Assembly: GCF_052113205.1 (NCBI RefSeq)
Contig: NZ_JBFRCU010000010.1
Coordinates: 68,161 to 132,160, forward strand
Length of the DNA: 64,000 bases
DNA from: Inquilinus sp052113205
GTDB lineage: Bacteria > Pseudomonadota > Alphaproteobacteria > DSM-16000 > Inquilinaceae
Reading direction: 5' to 3'
Shown here: in pieces, positions 20,725-31,215 of the stretch
Position numbering within the stretch: the stretch's first letter is position 1
Layout: each line of letters begins with the position of its first letter
The notes under the pieces: model-generated
What the model was told of the DNA's origin: nothing
What the model saw: the letters and a program-made list of their open reading frames with translations, nothing else
The model's database searches: none
Translations under genes and position numbers: made by a program

Positions 20725-21804
20725 ATGGCCGGAACCGGTTCAAACCACAGGCAGATCCGCCGTGCGGCCACGGCGGACTGCCCCTCTATTGTGCAGCGCA
20801 ACATATTGGCCGCCGCGGCATCCGGACTGACCGGCTTCGTCCGCGCCCAGGGCGGCCGGCCGGAGGTGGTGCTGTCGCGCGTCGGCATCGCCGACGAGGT
20901 GCTGGGCCGGCCGGACGTGGCGCTCGACCTCACCGCCTATGTGGCGATGATGGAGGAGGCGGCACGGGAGACCCGCAACGACAATTTCGGCCTCTGGTTC
21001 GGCCAGCAGTTCCGGCCCGAGGCGCTGGGGCTGATCGGCGGCATCGCCCTGGCCTCGCCGCGGCTCGGCGCTGCCGTCGACAACCTGGCCCGGCTGTTCC
21101 CGCTGCACCAGCAGGCGACCGGGACCCGGCTGGTGCGGGAGGACGGGCTGCTGCGCCTGGAATACCGGATCCGCGATGGCGGCATCCTGGCGCGCCGCCA
21201 GGATGCCGAGCTGACCATGGGCATGTTCGCCAATGTCTTCCGCGCCTGCCTCGGCCGCGGCTGGGCGCCGGAGGAGGTGCAGTTCGAGCATGCCCGGCCG
21301 GAGGCGTGGCGCGAGCACGAGGCCGCCTTCGGCGCCCCGGCGCATTTCGGCCAGCGCACCAACGCCCTGGTGTTCCGCGACCGGCAGCTCGACCGGCCGA
21401 TGCCGGCCGGCGATGCGGCGGCGCTGGCCCGGCTGACGGCGGAGCTGCGGCGGATCACCGGCGGCGCCGCCGCGCCCAGGTTCATCGACCAGGTGCGGGA
21501 CGAGATCCGGGCCCGGCTGCCGGAGGGCTGCCCCTATGCCGAGGCGGTCGCCGAGACGCTCGGCCTGGCCCGCTGGACGCTGCAGCGCCGCCTCGGCGAC
21601 TACGGCGTCTCCTTCTCCGATCTGGTGGACCGGGTCCGGCGCGATCTCGCCGGCCTGTATCTGCGCCAACCGCACCTGCCGGTCGGCGACATCGCCTTCC
21701 TACTCGGCTACTCCGAGATCAGCGCCTTCAGCCGCGCCTGCCGCCAATGGCATGGCGTCTCTCCGGCGCGGATGCGTCAGGTGCTGCTGGGCGGGGAGGG
21801 GTAG
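20725..21804 (+). CDS. AraC-family regulator, probably of the eut operon
   Basis: The 359-residue product from MAGTGSNHRQ has an N-terminal ligand-binding domain of the OruR/'arabinose-binding' type (residues about 30-230, with LGLIGGIALASPRLGAAVDNL and QDAELTMGMFANVFRACLG) and a C-terminal AraC double helix-turn-helix (AVAETLGLARWTLQRRLGDYG; VGDIAFLLGYSEISAFSRAC followed by RQWHGVSPARMRQ). It lies 65 bp downstream of the permease in the same direction, so regulation of ethanolamine genes is the simplest reading. That assignment rests on position, not on residues. Confidence 0.9.
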   Translation: MAGTGSNHRQIRRAATADCPSIVQRNILAAAASGLTGFVRAQGGRPEVVLSRVGIADEVLGRPDVALDLTAYVAMMEEAARETRNDNFGLWFGQQFRPEALGLIGGIALASPRLGAAVDNLARLFPLHQQATGTRLVREDGLLRLEYRIRDGGILARRQDAELTMGMFANVFRACLGRGWAPEEVQFEHARPEAWREHEAAFGAPAHFGQRTNALVFRDRQLDRPMPAGDAAALARLTAELRRITGGAAAPRFIDQVRDEIRARLPEGCPYAEAVAETLGLARWTLQRRLGDYGVSFSDLVDRVRRDLAGLYLRQPHLPVGDIAFLLGYSEISAFSRACRQWHGVSPARMRQVLLGGEG

Positions 21805-21807
21805 CGC

Positions 21808-22839
21808 TCAGGGCTTTGTCGGGTCGGGCACGGTGATGCTGCCGTCGGCGATGGCGCGGCGGGCGGTCTCGACCGCCTCCTCCATCTCCGGGCTGACCAG
21901 CGGCCGGTTGTTGTCGTCGACGGCCCAGCCGACCGCATGCTCGCGCACGCCCAGCGTGACCAGGCCGGCCTTCCAGGTGCCGGCCCGCATGTCGTCCAGC
22001 GAGCGCAGCACGGCGATGTCGACCCGCTTCAGCATCGAGGTCAGGATGGTGCCGGGAACCAAGCCGTTCTGGTTGCTGTCGACGCCGATCGCCAGCTTCT
22101 CCGCCTCGCGCGCCGCCTGGAACACCCCGAGATTGGCCTCGCCGGCGACGGCGAAGAGGACGTCGGCGCCGCGCCCGATCAGGCCCTGCGCGACCTGGGC
22201 CGCCCGATCCCGGTCGCGGAAGGCGGCGGCGTCGGTGCCGATATAGTCGACCAGGGTGGTGATCTCGGGCCGCGTCGCCCGGGCGCCGGCGGCATAGCCA
22301 TTGGCGAATTTCTGCATCAGCGGGATGTCGGCGGCGCCGACGAAGCCGATCGTGCCGGATTTCGAAGCCAGCGCCGCCAGCACGCCCACCAGATAGGCGC
22401 CCTCCTGCTCGCGGAACACGATCGAGCGGATGTTCGGCCCCTCGGCGACGCCGTCGACCAGGACGAAGCGGGTCTCCGGATGCGTCGCCGCGGCGACCTG
22501 CACGGCATCGGCGTAGTAGAAGCCGACGGCGATGATCAGGTTGGCGCCCTGCCGCACCATGCCGTCCGCTGCCGCGGCGAACCCGTCGACCGACTGCAGC
22601 TCGGCCTCGAGATAGGCCTCGCCGGTCTCGTTGCGGAAGAATTCCAGCGCGTGCACCGCGCCTTCGTTGAAGCCGCCGTCCCGCTTGTCGCCAAGCGCAT
22701 AGACGACGCCCGGCTTGACCGGCACCTCCTCGTTGCTGCCGCGCATCATGCTGTCCGGATCGGCGGCGGCGGCGCTCACGGAGAATCCGGCCACGGCCAA
22801 GCTGATGCCGGCGAGAAGGGTGCGACGGTCGAGGATCAT
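21808..22839 (-). CDS. BMP-family periplasmic substrate-binding protein
   Basis: A 343-residue binding protein of the basic membrane protein (BMP/Med) family, which serves ABC importers for nucleosides or related compounds. An export signal is evident at the N-terminus (LDRRTLLAGISLAVAGF, twin-arginine-like, then SVSAAAA). Family blocks include YALGDKRDGGFNEGAVHALE, LIIAVGFYYADAVQVAA, GFVGAADIPLMQKFANGYAAG and VDSNQNGLVPG. No ABC ATPase or permease gene is adjacent, so it is an orphan binding component here. It converges with the AraC gene (3 bp between stops). The start is ATG at 22837-22839. Confidence 0.88.
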   Translation of the reverse strand: MILDRRTLLAGISLAVAGFSVSAAAADPDSMMRGSNEEVPVKPGVVYALGDKRDGGFNEGAVHALEFFRNETGEAYLEAELQSVDGFAAAADGMVRQGANLIIAVGFYYADAVQVAAATHPETRFVLVDGVAEGPNIRSIVFREQEGAYLVGVLAALASKSGTIGFVGAADIPLMQKFANGYAAGARATRPEITTLVDYIGTDAAAFRDRDRAAQVAQGLIGRGADVLFAVAGEANLGVFQAAREAEKLAIGVDSNQNGLVPGTILTSMLKRVDIAVLRSLDDMRAGTWKAGLVTLGVREHAVGWAVDDNNRPLVSPEMEEAVETARRAIADGSITVPDPTKP

Positions 22840-22975
22840 TTCCGTCTCCGGACGGCAAGGCGGCGATGCGGGCATCGGGCGGCCCGCGGCCCCGGAAATG
22901 GACGTGTTAAGCTTCGGTTACAAGAGCGCGCTCTGCAACGGTCGTCTGCCGCGAGGGCGGGGAGAAGTGGCCGGA

Positions 22976-23749
22976 TCAGGCCGGCCGGTCCTTCAGCGCC
23001 ACCAGGCGAATGCCGGCCTGCTCCAGCCGCTCGCGGATGCGGCGGGCGATGCCGACCGCGCCCGGCGTGTCGCCATGGACGCAGACGGTGTCGACCGGCA
23101 CCGGGATGCGCTTGCCGCTGCGGCTGGTGACCGCCTGCTCCTCGACCATGCGCAGCACCCGCTCGGCCGCGATCTCGGGGTCGTGGATCACCGAGCCGGC
23201 GATCTTGCGCGAGGTCAGGGTGGCGTCGTCCTCATAGGTGCGGTCGGCGAAGACCTCGCGCACCACCGGCAGGCCCAACTCCACCGCCGCGCGCTCCAGC
23301 GCCGTGCCGGGCAGCACCATATAGGCCAGGGTCGGATCGACCGACTTGATGGCGCGGCCGATCGCCAGCGCCACCGCATCCTCGACCATCGCCACATTGC
23401 TCAGCGCGCCATGCGCCTTGACGTGGGTGATGCGGTGGCCGACCGCCTTGGCCATGCCCTGGATGGCGCCGATCTGGTAGACCACCTGGGCCTCCAGCTC
23501 CTCCGGCGTCTCGCCCTTGATCACCCGGCGGCCGAAGCCCCAGAGGTCGAGGAAGCCGGGATGGGCGCCGACGCCGATGCCGCGGTCGCGCGCCAGCGTC
23601 AGGGTCCGCCGCATCACGATCGGGTCGCCGGCATGGAAGCCGCAGGCGACATTGGCCGAGGTCACGATCTCCAGCATCGCCGCATCGTCGCCCATCTCCC
23701 AGGCGCCGAAGCCTTCGCCCATGTCGCAGTTCAGATCGACGCTCGCCAT
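22976..23749 (-). CDS. pxpA: 5-oxoprolinase subunit A (LamB/YcsF family)
   Basis: PxpA is one of three subunits of the ATP-dependent prokaryotic 5-oxoprolinase, which opens 5-oxoproline to glutamate. The 257-residue product starts MASVDLNCDMGEGFGAWEMG, the family hallmark, and carries TSANVACGFHAGDP, GAHPGFLDLWGFGRR, VKAHGALSN and VHGDTPGAVGIARRI. Length is typical. The partner subunits PxpB and PxpC are not in the window. It follows the divergent radical SAM gene and precedes the BMP-family gene, 136 bp apart. Confidence 0.93.
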   Translation of the reverse strand: MASVDLNCDMGEGFGAWEMGDDAAMLEIVTSANVACGFHAGDPIVMRRTLTLARDRGIGVGAHPGFLDLWGFGRRVIKGETPEELEAQVVYQIGAIQGMAKAVGHRITHVKAHGALSNVAMVEDAVALAIGRAIKSVDPTLAYMVLPGTALERAAVELGLPVVREVFADRTYEDDATLTSRKIAGSVIHDPEIAAERVLRMVEEQAVTSRSGKRIPVPVDTVCVHGDTPGAVGIARRIRERLEQAGIRLVALKDRPA

Positions 23750-23881
23750 GATCTCTTTCCCGGAACGGCCTTGCGCTTGATGATTCCTATATGAACCTCG
23801 CCGCCGGCGACGGCAATCGTCGCCCCGCGCCGCGCATTCGTGCTATTCAGACTCAGCAAGAACCCAGCAGGGGACGCCCAT

Positions 23882-25663
23882 ATGGCGGTGGGGACGAGCG
23901 GGCGACGGGTGTTTGAACTCGTCTTGATCAAGCCGTCGCATTACGACGACGACGGCTATGTCATCCAATGGCTGCGGTCGGCGATTCCGTCGAACACGCT
24001 GGCGGTGCTGTACGGCCTCGCCAGCGACTGTTCCGAGCGCCGGATCCTCGGCCCGGATGTCGAGATCGCCATCACCGCGATCGACGAGACCAACACCCGG
24101 GTGCGCCCGGACGCGATCATTCGGCGGATCCGGCGCTCCGGATCGGGCATGGTGGCGCTGGTCGGGGTGCAGTCGAACCAGTTCCCGCGGGCGGTCGACA
24201 TCGCCAAGCCGCTGCGGGCGGCGGGGATCCAGGTCGGCATNGGCGGCTTCCACGTCTCCGGCACCATCGCCATGCTGCCCGGCCTGCAGCCGGAGGTGGC
24301 GGAAGCGCAGGCGATGGGCATCTCGCTGTTCGCCGGCGAGGCCGAGGGGCGGCTCGACGAGGTGCTGGTCGACGCTTTCGCCAACCGGCTCAAGCCGCTC
24401 TACAACTTCATGGACGATTTGCCGAACATCGAAGGCGTGCCGATGCCGGTGCTGCCGATCGCGCGGGTGCGCCGCACCGCCGGCCAGCACACCAGCTTCG
24501 ACGCCGGCCGTGGCTGCCCGTTCCAATGCTCGTTCTGCACCATCATCAACGTCCAGGGCCGCAAGTCGCGCCGCCGGTCGCCCGACGATGTCGAACGGAT
24601 CATCCGCGAGAATGTGAAGAGCGGCATCAGCCGCTTCTTCATCACCGACGACAATTTCGCGCGCAACAAGGACTGGGAGCCGATCTTCGACCGGCTGATC
24701 GAGCTGCGCGAGCGGGAGAAGCTGTCTTTCCGCATGATCATCCAGGTCGACACCATGTGCCACCGCATCCCGCACTTCATCGAGAAGGCGGGCCGGGCAG
24801 GGGTGACCCGGGTGTTCATCGGACTGGAGAACATCAACCCGGACAGCCTCGTCGGCGCCAAGAAGCGGCAGAACAAGATCACCGAATACCGCAAGATGCT
24901 GCTGGCCTGGAAGGCGGTCGGCGCCATGACCTATGCCGGCTACATCCTGGGCTTCCCGACCGACACGCCGGAATCGATCGTCCGCGACATCGGCATCATC
25001 CAGCGCGAGCTGCCGGTCGACCTGCTGGAGTTCTTCTTCCTGACGCCGCTGCCGGGGTCGGAGGACCACAAGAACCTGTTCCACGCCGGCATCGCGATGG
25101 ATCCGGACCTGAACCGCTACGACCTGAACCACGTCACCACCGGCCACGCGATGATGTCGCGCGAGGAGTGGCAGCGGGCCTACAAGCTGGCCTGGCAAAC
25201 CTACTATTCGCCGGAGCATATGGAGACGGTGATGCGCCGCGCGGCGGCGACCGGCATCAGCGTCGGCAAGATCCTGTTCCTGCTGCTGTGGTTCACCACC
25301 TGCATCAATGTCGAGGGGCTGCACCCGCTGGAGGGCGGCTATCTGCGCCGCAAGGTGCGGACCGACCGCCGCCCCGGCCTGCCGCACGAGGCGGCCGTGC
25401 CGTTCTATCTCCGCTATGCCGGCGAGACCGTGGCCAAGCACTGGGCCATGGCGCGGCTGTGGTGGCGCTTCAACCAGGTCCGCCGCCGGATCAAGGCCGA
25501 CCCGAACCGCAAGGCCTATCACGACCTGGCGCTGACGCCGGTCAGCGAGGAAGAGCTCGACACGCTGGAGATGTTCTCGGTGACGCAGGGCGCCCGCGCC
25601 GCCGCGGCCCGGGCGCACACCAAGCCGGTGCCGCAGCCGCAGGGCGCCACCGCGGCGGAGTGA
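23882..25663 (+). CDS. B12-binding-type radical SAM protein
   Basis: A 593-residue radical S-adenosylmethionine enzyme. The N-terminal about 180 residues look like the cobalamin-binding-type alpha/beta domain that precedes the core in this class, without a clear D-x-H-x2-G signature. The cluster motif is C-x3-C-x2-C in GRGCPFQCSFCTII, followed by FFITDDNFARNK, VFIGLENINPDSL and GYILGFPTDTPESI. The C-terminal about 150 residues are Arg- and Trp-rich (MARLWWRFNQVRRR), which is seen in family members that act near membranes or lipids. The substrate is unknown. The start follows GCAGGGGA; N at 24241 hides one residue. Confidence 0.85.
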   Translation: MAVGTSGRRVFELVLIKPSHYDDDGYVIQWLRSAIPSNTLAVLYGLASDCSERRILGPDVEIAITAIDETNTRVRPDAIIRRIRRSGSGMVALVGVQSNQFPRAVDIAKPLRAAGIQVGXGGFHVSGTIAMLPGLQPEVAEAQAMGISLFAGEAEGRLDEVLVDAFANRLKPLYNFMDDLPNIEGVPMPVLPIARVRRTAGQHTSFDAGRGCPFQCSFCTIINVQGRKSRRRSPDDVERIIRENVKSGISRFFITDDNFARNKDWEPIFDRLIELREREKLSFRMIIQVDTMCHRIPHFIEKAGRAGVTRVFIGLENINPDSLVGAKKRQNKITEYRKMLLAWKAVGAMTYAGYILGFPTDTPESIVRDIGIIQRELPVDLLEFFFLTPLPGSEDHKNLFHAGIAMDPDLNRYDLNHVTTGHAMMSREEWQRAYKLAWQTYYSPEHMETVMRRAAATGISVGKILFLLLWFTTCINVEGLHPLEGGYLRRKVRTDRRPGLPHEAAVPFYLRYAGETVAKHWAMARLWWRFNQVRRRIKADPNRKAYHDLALTPVSEEELDTLEMFSVTQGARAAAARAHTKPVPQPQGATAAE

Positions 25664-25734
25664 TCGGGTTCTGATCCGGGCGGCGGGCGATGGGCTCCGG
25701 CCCATCTCCGTTGATCCGGTCTCTGGCATCTCTC

Positions 25735-25822
25735 CTCGTCATGGCGAGGAGCGAAGCGACGTGGCCATCCAGGGAGCGGTGCGGCTGGATGGCCACGCCC
25801 CTTTGGGGCTCGCCATGACGAG
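25735..25822. repeat. 88-bp dispersed palindromic element, type B
   Basis: It starts CTCGTCATGGCGAGGAGCG and ends CTCGCCATGACGAG, with inner complementary arms GTGGCCATCCAG / CTGGATGGCCAC. Length and layout equal those of the type A copies at 13966 and 31105, but the arm sequence differs (GTCATGGCGAG instead of GTCATTGCGAG). It lies 71 bp after the radical SAM stop. Confidence 0.85.
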
Positions 25823-25899
25823 TCATTATTTCAAGCGGCTGGTATAAGGGGCAAAGTTCAGGCCAGTAATGCCAGAATTCGCGAAATCGTGACATAATC

Positions 25900-25927
25900 A
25901 TTACAATTTTCCTGTTGAGATTGTAAT
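25900..25927. promoter_or_regulatory. Inverted repeat upstream of the LysM-protein gene
   Basis: Perfect 8-bp arms ATTACAAT and ATTGTAAT are 20 bp apart centre to centre, on the same face of the helix. The site lies 124 bp before the ATG at 26052 in an AT-rich stretch. It could be a regulator binding site; no regulator is identified. Confidence 0.4.
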
Positions 25928-26051
25928 CCTTTTGCCATAGACAAGTTGCAAGACTGCAAGATCTGGTGCTCCAGAACTCCAGGGAACGCCGCCCTGCCTG
26001 CGATCGATGGTCTGTTCGGTCGTCGGTCGGACTTGTATTCAGGAGAGGCCG

Positions 26052-29000
26052 ATGACTGGAATTTCCGGACTCCCAGGCCGCTGGCCTTTGCTGTCGGACC
26101 GGTACAAGCAGAACGCATCCGTCACGCTCTGGAACCAGGCCCTAAACCGGGCGAAGGGACCCGGAACGATCGTCCCGGCCACCAACGCGGCGCCGAGGGA
26201 CGAGCCGCTGGAACAGCTCGACGGCAGCAACCCGGCGAACAAGAGCGTCGACGGCCAGGTCACCTATCAGGCGCAGCGGGGCGATAATCTCACCGAGATT
26301 GCCCGGCAGCTGGGCTACGGCAAGGACCTTGATCCCGCTGTGGCGCAGCGCTTTGGCTTCGACAAGACCAAGGACACCGCCGAGCAGTACGCGGCGCTGC
26401 TGGCCAAGTTCAATCCCGAGCTGGGCGACAACCCGGACGGCCTGCCCGAGACCCATGTCATCACCGTGCTCAGCGACGAGCGGGTGCAGCGGCTGCAGCA
26501 GATCTCGACGATCGCGGGCGGCGCGAAGTCAGTCGAGGACCTGCCCCAGGCCAAGCGGACCGAGCTGCAGGATCTGATCGACGCGGATCTCGCCCCGATC
26601 GGCGGGACGATGGACCAGAAGGACTTCGACGCGACGCGCAAAGAGCGCGCTGCCTATCTGCGCGCCGTGCTGCCGCAGATGAAGGGCCTCGGGGAGTTGG
26701 TCGAGTCCCGGGCCGAGGATTTCGGCCTGCACATGGACGGGCTGTTCTCCGGCCTGCGCGACAGCGCCGCCCAAGGCCAGAAGACCGGCGACTGGAGCGC
26801 GTTCCAGACCGACGTGGCGGAGGCGCTGCGGCGCCGGATCAATCCGCCCCCGCCCGCCCAGACCCCGGAGTTCGATGCGGATCAGGCGGCCGCCGACTTC
26901 ATCGCCGAGCTGTCTTTCTACGGTCCGATGGACCCCAAGACGCTCAAGGTCGATGCGGGCTATCTGAAGGCGATCCAGGCGGCGCAACACCAGGTGATGG
27001 TGACCGATCCGGCCAAGCAGGTGACCGACGGCGCCTCGCTGGAGCTGACCCTGACCGGCGTCCCGGCCGAACGCGCCGACCAGATCCTGGTCGAGCTGTC
27101 GAAGCTGCCGGCGACGGGAAAGTATCGGGACGAGGAGAACCCGCCGGCCTCGCGACTGGCCGAGATCGTCTATCCGCTGCGCAAGCTGTCGTCCAAGGGG
27201 ACCGTCTCGGACGAGGCGAAGAAGCTGATCGGCAACCTGAACGTCGTCGCCACCCAGGCGGGCGCCTCCGCCCCCATCGACGGCAAAGGCCGCATGCAGG
27301 TCAGCGACGGCGTCTCGCAGCTCGCGGCGCTGATGGCCGAGGCGAACACCGGCGGTCTCGACCGCAAGGCGCCCTATGCCCATGCCGGCGACCTGACGCT
27401 GCGCACCGCCATCACCGACAGCATCGCCCAGGGCGACGGCGCGACCCTGGCGGTCGCCATGGCGGCGCATTATGCGGACGAAGGCTGGGCCAAGGCCGCA
27501 GACAACATGCTCCACACCGTAGCCTTCGGCGTGGAGCGGCTCACGCCGGAGGCGCGGGGCGCGACCGAGGCATACGGGCGCCTGATCGGCGATCCGCAAT
27601 GGGCCGGCAGCTATCTGGAGGGGCTGCGGGACGACAAGGAGCTCGCCGGCGCGGTCCAGACCGTCCAGAACGGCAAGCTGAAGGGCAATCCGGAGCAGGT
27701 CGCCAAGTTCGAGCGCCTGTTCGCCGGCGCCATGTCGACGGACGCGATCCTGCAGGCGCTGCCGGCGTCCCTGCGCAACCTGAAGGGCGACAACCTCGGC
27801 GGCTATGACCGGCTGAAGGGCGCCCAGGGGGATCTGCGCCACCTGCTGGTCGGCAACAAGGACGATGGCGACGACGCGCCGCCGCCGATGGTCCAGGTCG
27901 CCATGGCGGGGATGCCGGCGCCGCCGAAGACCCTGACGCTGGCGGAGGTGGAGCGGCAACTGCAGCAGTCGCCCGAATTCAAGCAATACGAGACGCTGTA
28001 TCGCAACATCTCCGACCCCGAATTCGACGCGGTGTTCGGCGACGCGCTGGACACCTACGACAAGATCCAGCGGCAACTCGCCGACCCGAAGGCGAAGATC
28101 ATCGAGCTGCCGCCCGGGATGACCTCGCTGCCGCCGACCGTGACGGAGGTGCTGGACGGGCTGAAGGGCAAGGACCGGCCAGCGGCGCTGGATGCCCTGC
28201 GCGACAAGCCGGCCCAGGGGGCGGCGCTGCTGATGACGCTGGACGTGCTGGAGAACGGCCAGCCCAACGGTCCCAGCGGCGGTTTCCTGTCGCGCGAGAT
28301 CAAGAACTCGAGCCTGCTGCTGTCCACCGTGATGGCGCCGTCATCGCCGATCGCGCAGGCCGTCGCCAACCGCGCGAATGGCGGCGCCAACGGCGAGGCG
28401 GCGCCGCGGGACGGGCTGCTGGGCAGCCGAGCCGCGGCGATTCCCGTGGCGGGGGTCAGCGGCGCGCTGAACATCTGGGGCGTTCGCGAATTCCTGGCGT
28501 CCGACCGTCCCGACGACAAGGCCTGGGCCGGGGTCTTCGGCCTGCTGGCGGGCATGGACGTGGCGCGCGGGACCGCGGCCGGCATCCAGAGCCTTCTGAT
28601 CCCGCAGGGGCGGCACGTTCGGCCGGCCACCGGGCTGCCCAGCCTGTTCAACCAGGGTGGACGGCTGGATCGCATGACCCGGTTCGGCTATGTCGGCGGG
28701 CCGGGGCTCTATCGCACCCTGGGCACCGCGTCCTCGGTCCTCACCGTCGGCGTCGCCGCCTGGACGGCGAGCATCGAATTCTCCAACGGCAACGTCCTGG
28801 GAGGGACCGTCTGGACGTCGATGGGCCTCGCATCCGGCGTCGAGGCCGGCCTCGTCCTCGCGGGCTCGTCCTGGGCCGGGCCGGTGGGGTGGGTCGCCGC
28901 CGGGGTCTGGCTGGTCGGGGCCAGCATCCTGCACTGGCAGTCCAGCGAGAAGCAGCGCCGGTATTTCGAGGGCGACACGCGGGCGATCCTGGCGAATCTG

Positions 29001-29405
29001 AACCCGCCGGTGGACCCTGAGCGGGCCGAGATCCTGGCTGAGGGCCGGGACGATTTCGGCGCCTCCGACAAGGCGAAGGGACGGCCGCTGTTCCCGCTGC
29101 TCGAGCAGCTGGCCGAGTATCGCGGCTACGACACGCCGGCGGAGAAGAAGGAATTCTTCGACTATATCCTGTACAACACGGCGGCGCTGCCCAACGACAA
29201 ACTACGTGAGCTGGCAGAGCGGACCACGAGCTCGATGCTCATCAATCTCGACGACGACAGCTACATGGTCGACAGCAAGGTGGCCACCGGCTACAGCGCG
29301 AACCCCATCACGATCGCGCAGCTGAGCGACTGGATCGACGGCGTCAAGCAGCACGATATCGGCTCGACCAATCCCGGCATCAGGCTGCCGCCGCGCCGCA
29401 ACTGA
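26052..29405 (+). CDS. Large LysM-domain protein of unknown function
   Basis: A 1117-residue protein. A LysM-like module lies at about residues 70-140 (VTYQAQRGDNLTEIARQLGY ... ETHVITVL); LysM modules bind N-acetylglucosamine polymers such as peptidoglycan. The long middle (about 150-780) is helical and charged with no recognised domain. From about 795 to 965 there are Gly/Ala-rich hydrophobic stretches (SSVLTVGVAAWTASIEF, GWVAAGVWLVGASILHW) that could cross or insert into a membrane. There is no signal peptide. The last 150 residues are again polar. The size, lack of signal and late hydrophobic region recall secreted effectors or polymorphic toxins, but no secretion genes or immunity gene are adjacent. 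The start has a strong ribosome-binding sequence. Confidence 0.75.
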   Translation: MTGISGLPGRWPLLSDRYKQNASVTLWNQALNRAKGPGTIVPATNAAPRDEPLEQLDGSNPANKSVDGQVTYQAQRGDNLTEIARQLGYGKDLDPAVAQRFGFDKTKDTAEQYAALLAKFNPELGDNPDGLPETHVITVLSDERVQRLQQISTIAGGAKSVEDLPQAKRTELQDLIDADLAPIGGTMDQKDFDATRKERAAYLRAVLPQMKGLGELVESRAEDFGLHMDGLFSGLRDSAAQGQKTGDWSAFQTDVAEALRRRINPPPPAQTPEFDADQAAADFIAELSFYGPMDPKTLKVDAGYLKAIQAAQHQVMVTDPAKQVTDGASLELTLTGVPAERADQILVELSKLPATGKYRDEENPPASRLAEIVYPLRKLSSKGTVSDEAKKLIGNLNVVATQAGASAPIDGKGRMQVSDGVSQLAALMAEANTGGLDRKAPYAHAGDLTLRTAITDSIAQGDGATLAVAMAAHYADEGWAKAADNMLHTVAFGVERLTPEARGATEAYGRLIGDPQWAGSYLEGLRDDKELAGAVQTVQNGKLKGNPEQVAKFERLFAGAMSTDAILQALPASLRNLKGDNLGGYDRLKGAQGDLRHLLVGNKDDGDDAPPPMVQVAMAGMPAPPKTLTLAEVERQLQQSPEFKQYETLYRNISDPEFDAVFGDALDTYDKIQRQLADPKAKIIELPPGMTSLPPTVTEVLDGLKGKDRPAALDALRDKPAQGAALLMTLDVLENGQPNGPSGGFLSREIKNSSLLLSTVMAPSSPIAQAVANRANGGANGEAAPRDGLLGSRAAAIPVAGVSGALNIWGVREFLASDRPDDKAWAGVFGLLAGMDVARGTAAGIQSLLIPQGRHVRPATGLPSLFNQGGRLDRMTRFGYVGGPGLYRTLGTASSVLTVGVAAWTASIEFSNGNVLGGTVWTSMGLASGVEAGLVLAGSSWAGPVGWVAAGVWLVGASILHWQSSEKQRRYFEGDTRAILANLNPPVDPERAEILAEGRDDFGASDKAKGRPLFPLLEQLAEYRGYDTPAEKKEFFDYILYNTAALPNDKLRELAERTTSSMLINLDDDSYMVDSKVATGYSANPITIAQLSDWIDGVKQHDIGSTNPGIRLPPRRN

Positions 29406-29426
29406 CCGGCCGCTGACGGGGCGGGC

Positions 29427-31073
<1,647 letters not shown>

Positions 31074-31104
31074 GGCGAGACCTTCTCGGCGGGGCCGCCC
31101 CAAA

Positions 31105-31192
31105 CCGTCATTGCGAGGAGGCGCAGCCGACGAAGCAATCCAGGGGCCGATGCGTGCGGCCCTGGATTGCTTCGCTGCGCTCGCAATGACGG
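31105..31192. repeat. 88-bp dispersed palindromic element, type A
   Basis: It begins CCGTCATTGCGAGGAGGCG and ends GCGCTCGCAATGACGG with complementary inner arms. Compared base by base with the reverse complement of 13966-14053 it differs at only a few positions. It lies between yejE and yejF within an operon, where its hairpin could lower downstream expression or protect the upstream mRNA. Confidence 0.9.
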
Positions 31193-31215
31193 AATTGAAG
31201 GCCTGAGGAGGGCGT

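Larger units (their letters stand above)
25664..26051. other. Intergenic region with repeat and AT-rich promoter segment
   Basis: No gene is supported in these 388 bp. The left part holds an 88-bp palindromic element (25735-25822). The right part, about 25855-25960, is AT-rich and contains an 8-bp inverted repeat (25900-25927) upstream of the LysM-protein gene. The ribosome-binding sequence AGGAGAGG of that gene is at 26041-26048. Confidence 0.5.

Noticed and set aside
22922..22935. Short palindrome AGAGCGCGCTCT between the BMP-family gene and pxpA
   Set aside because: It is short, GC-rich and without a following T-run or a conserved position; it may be chance.
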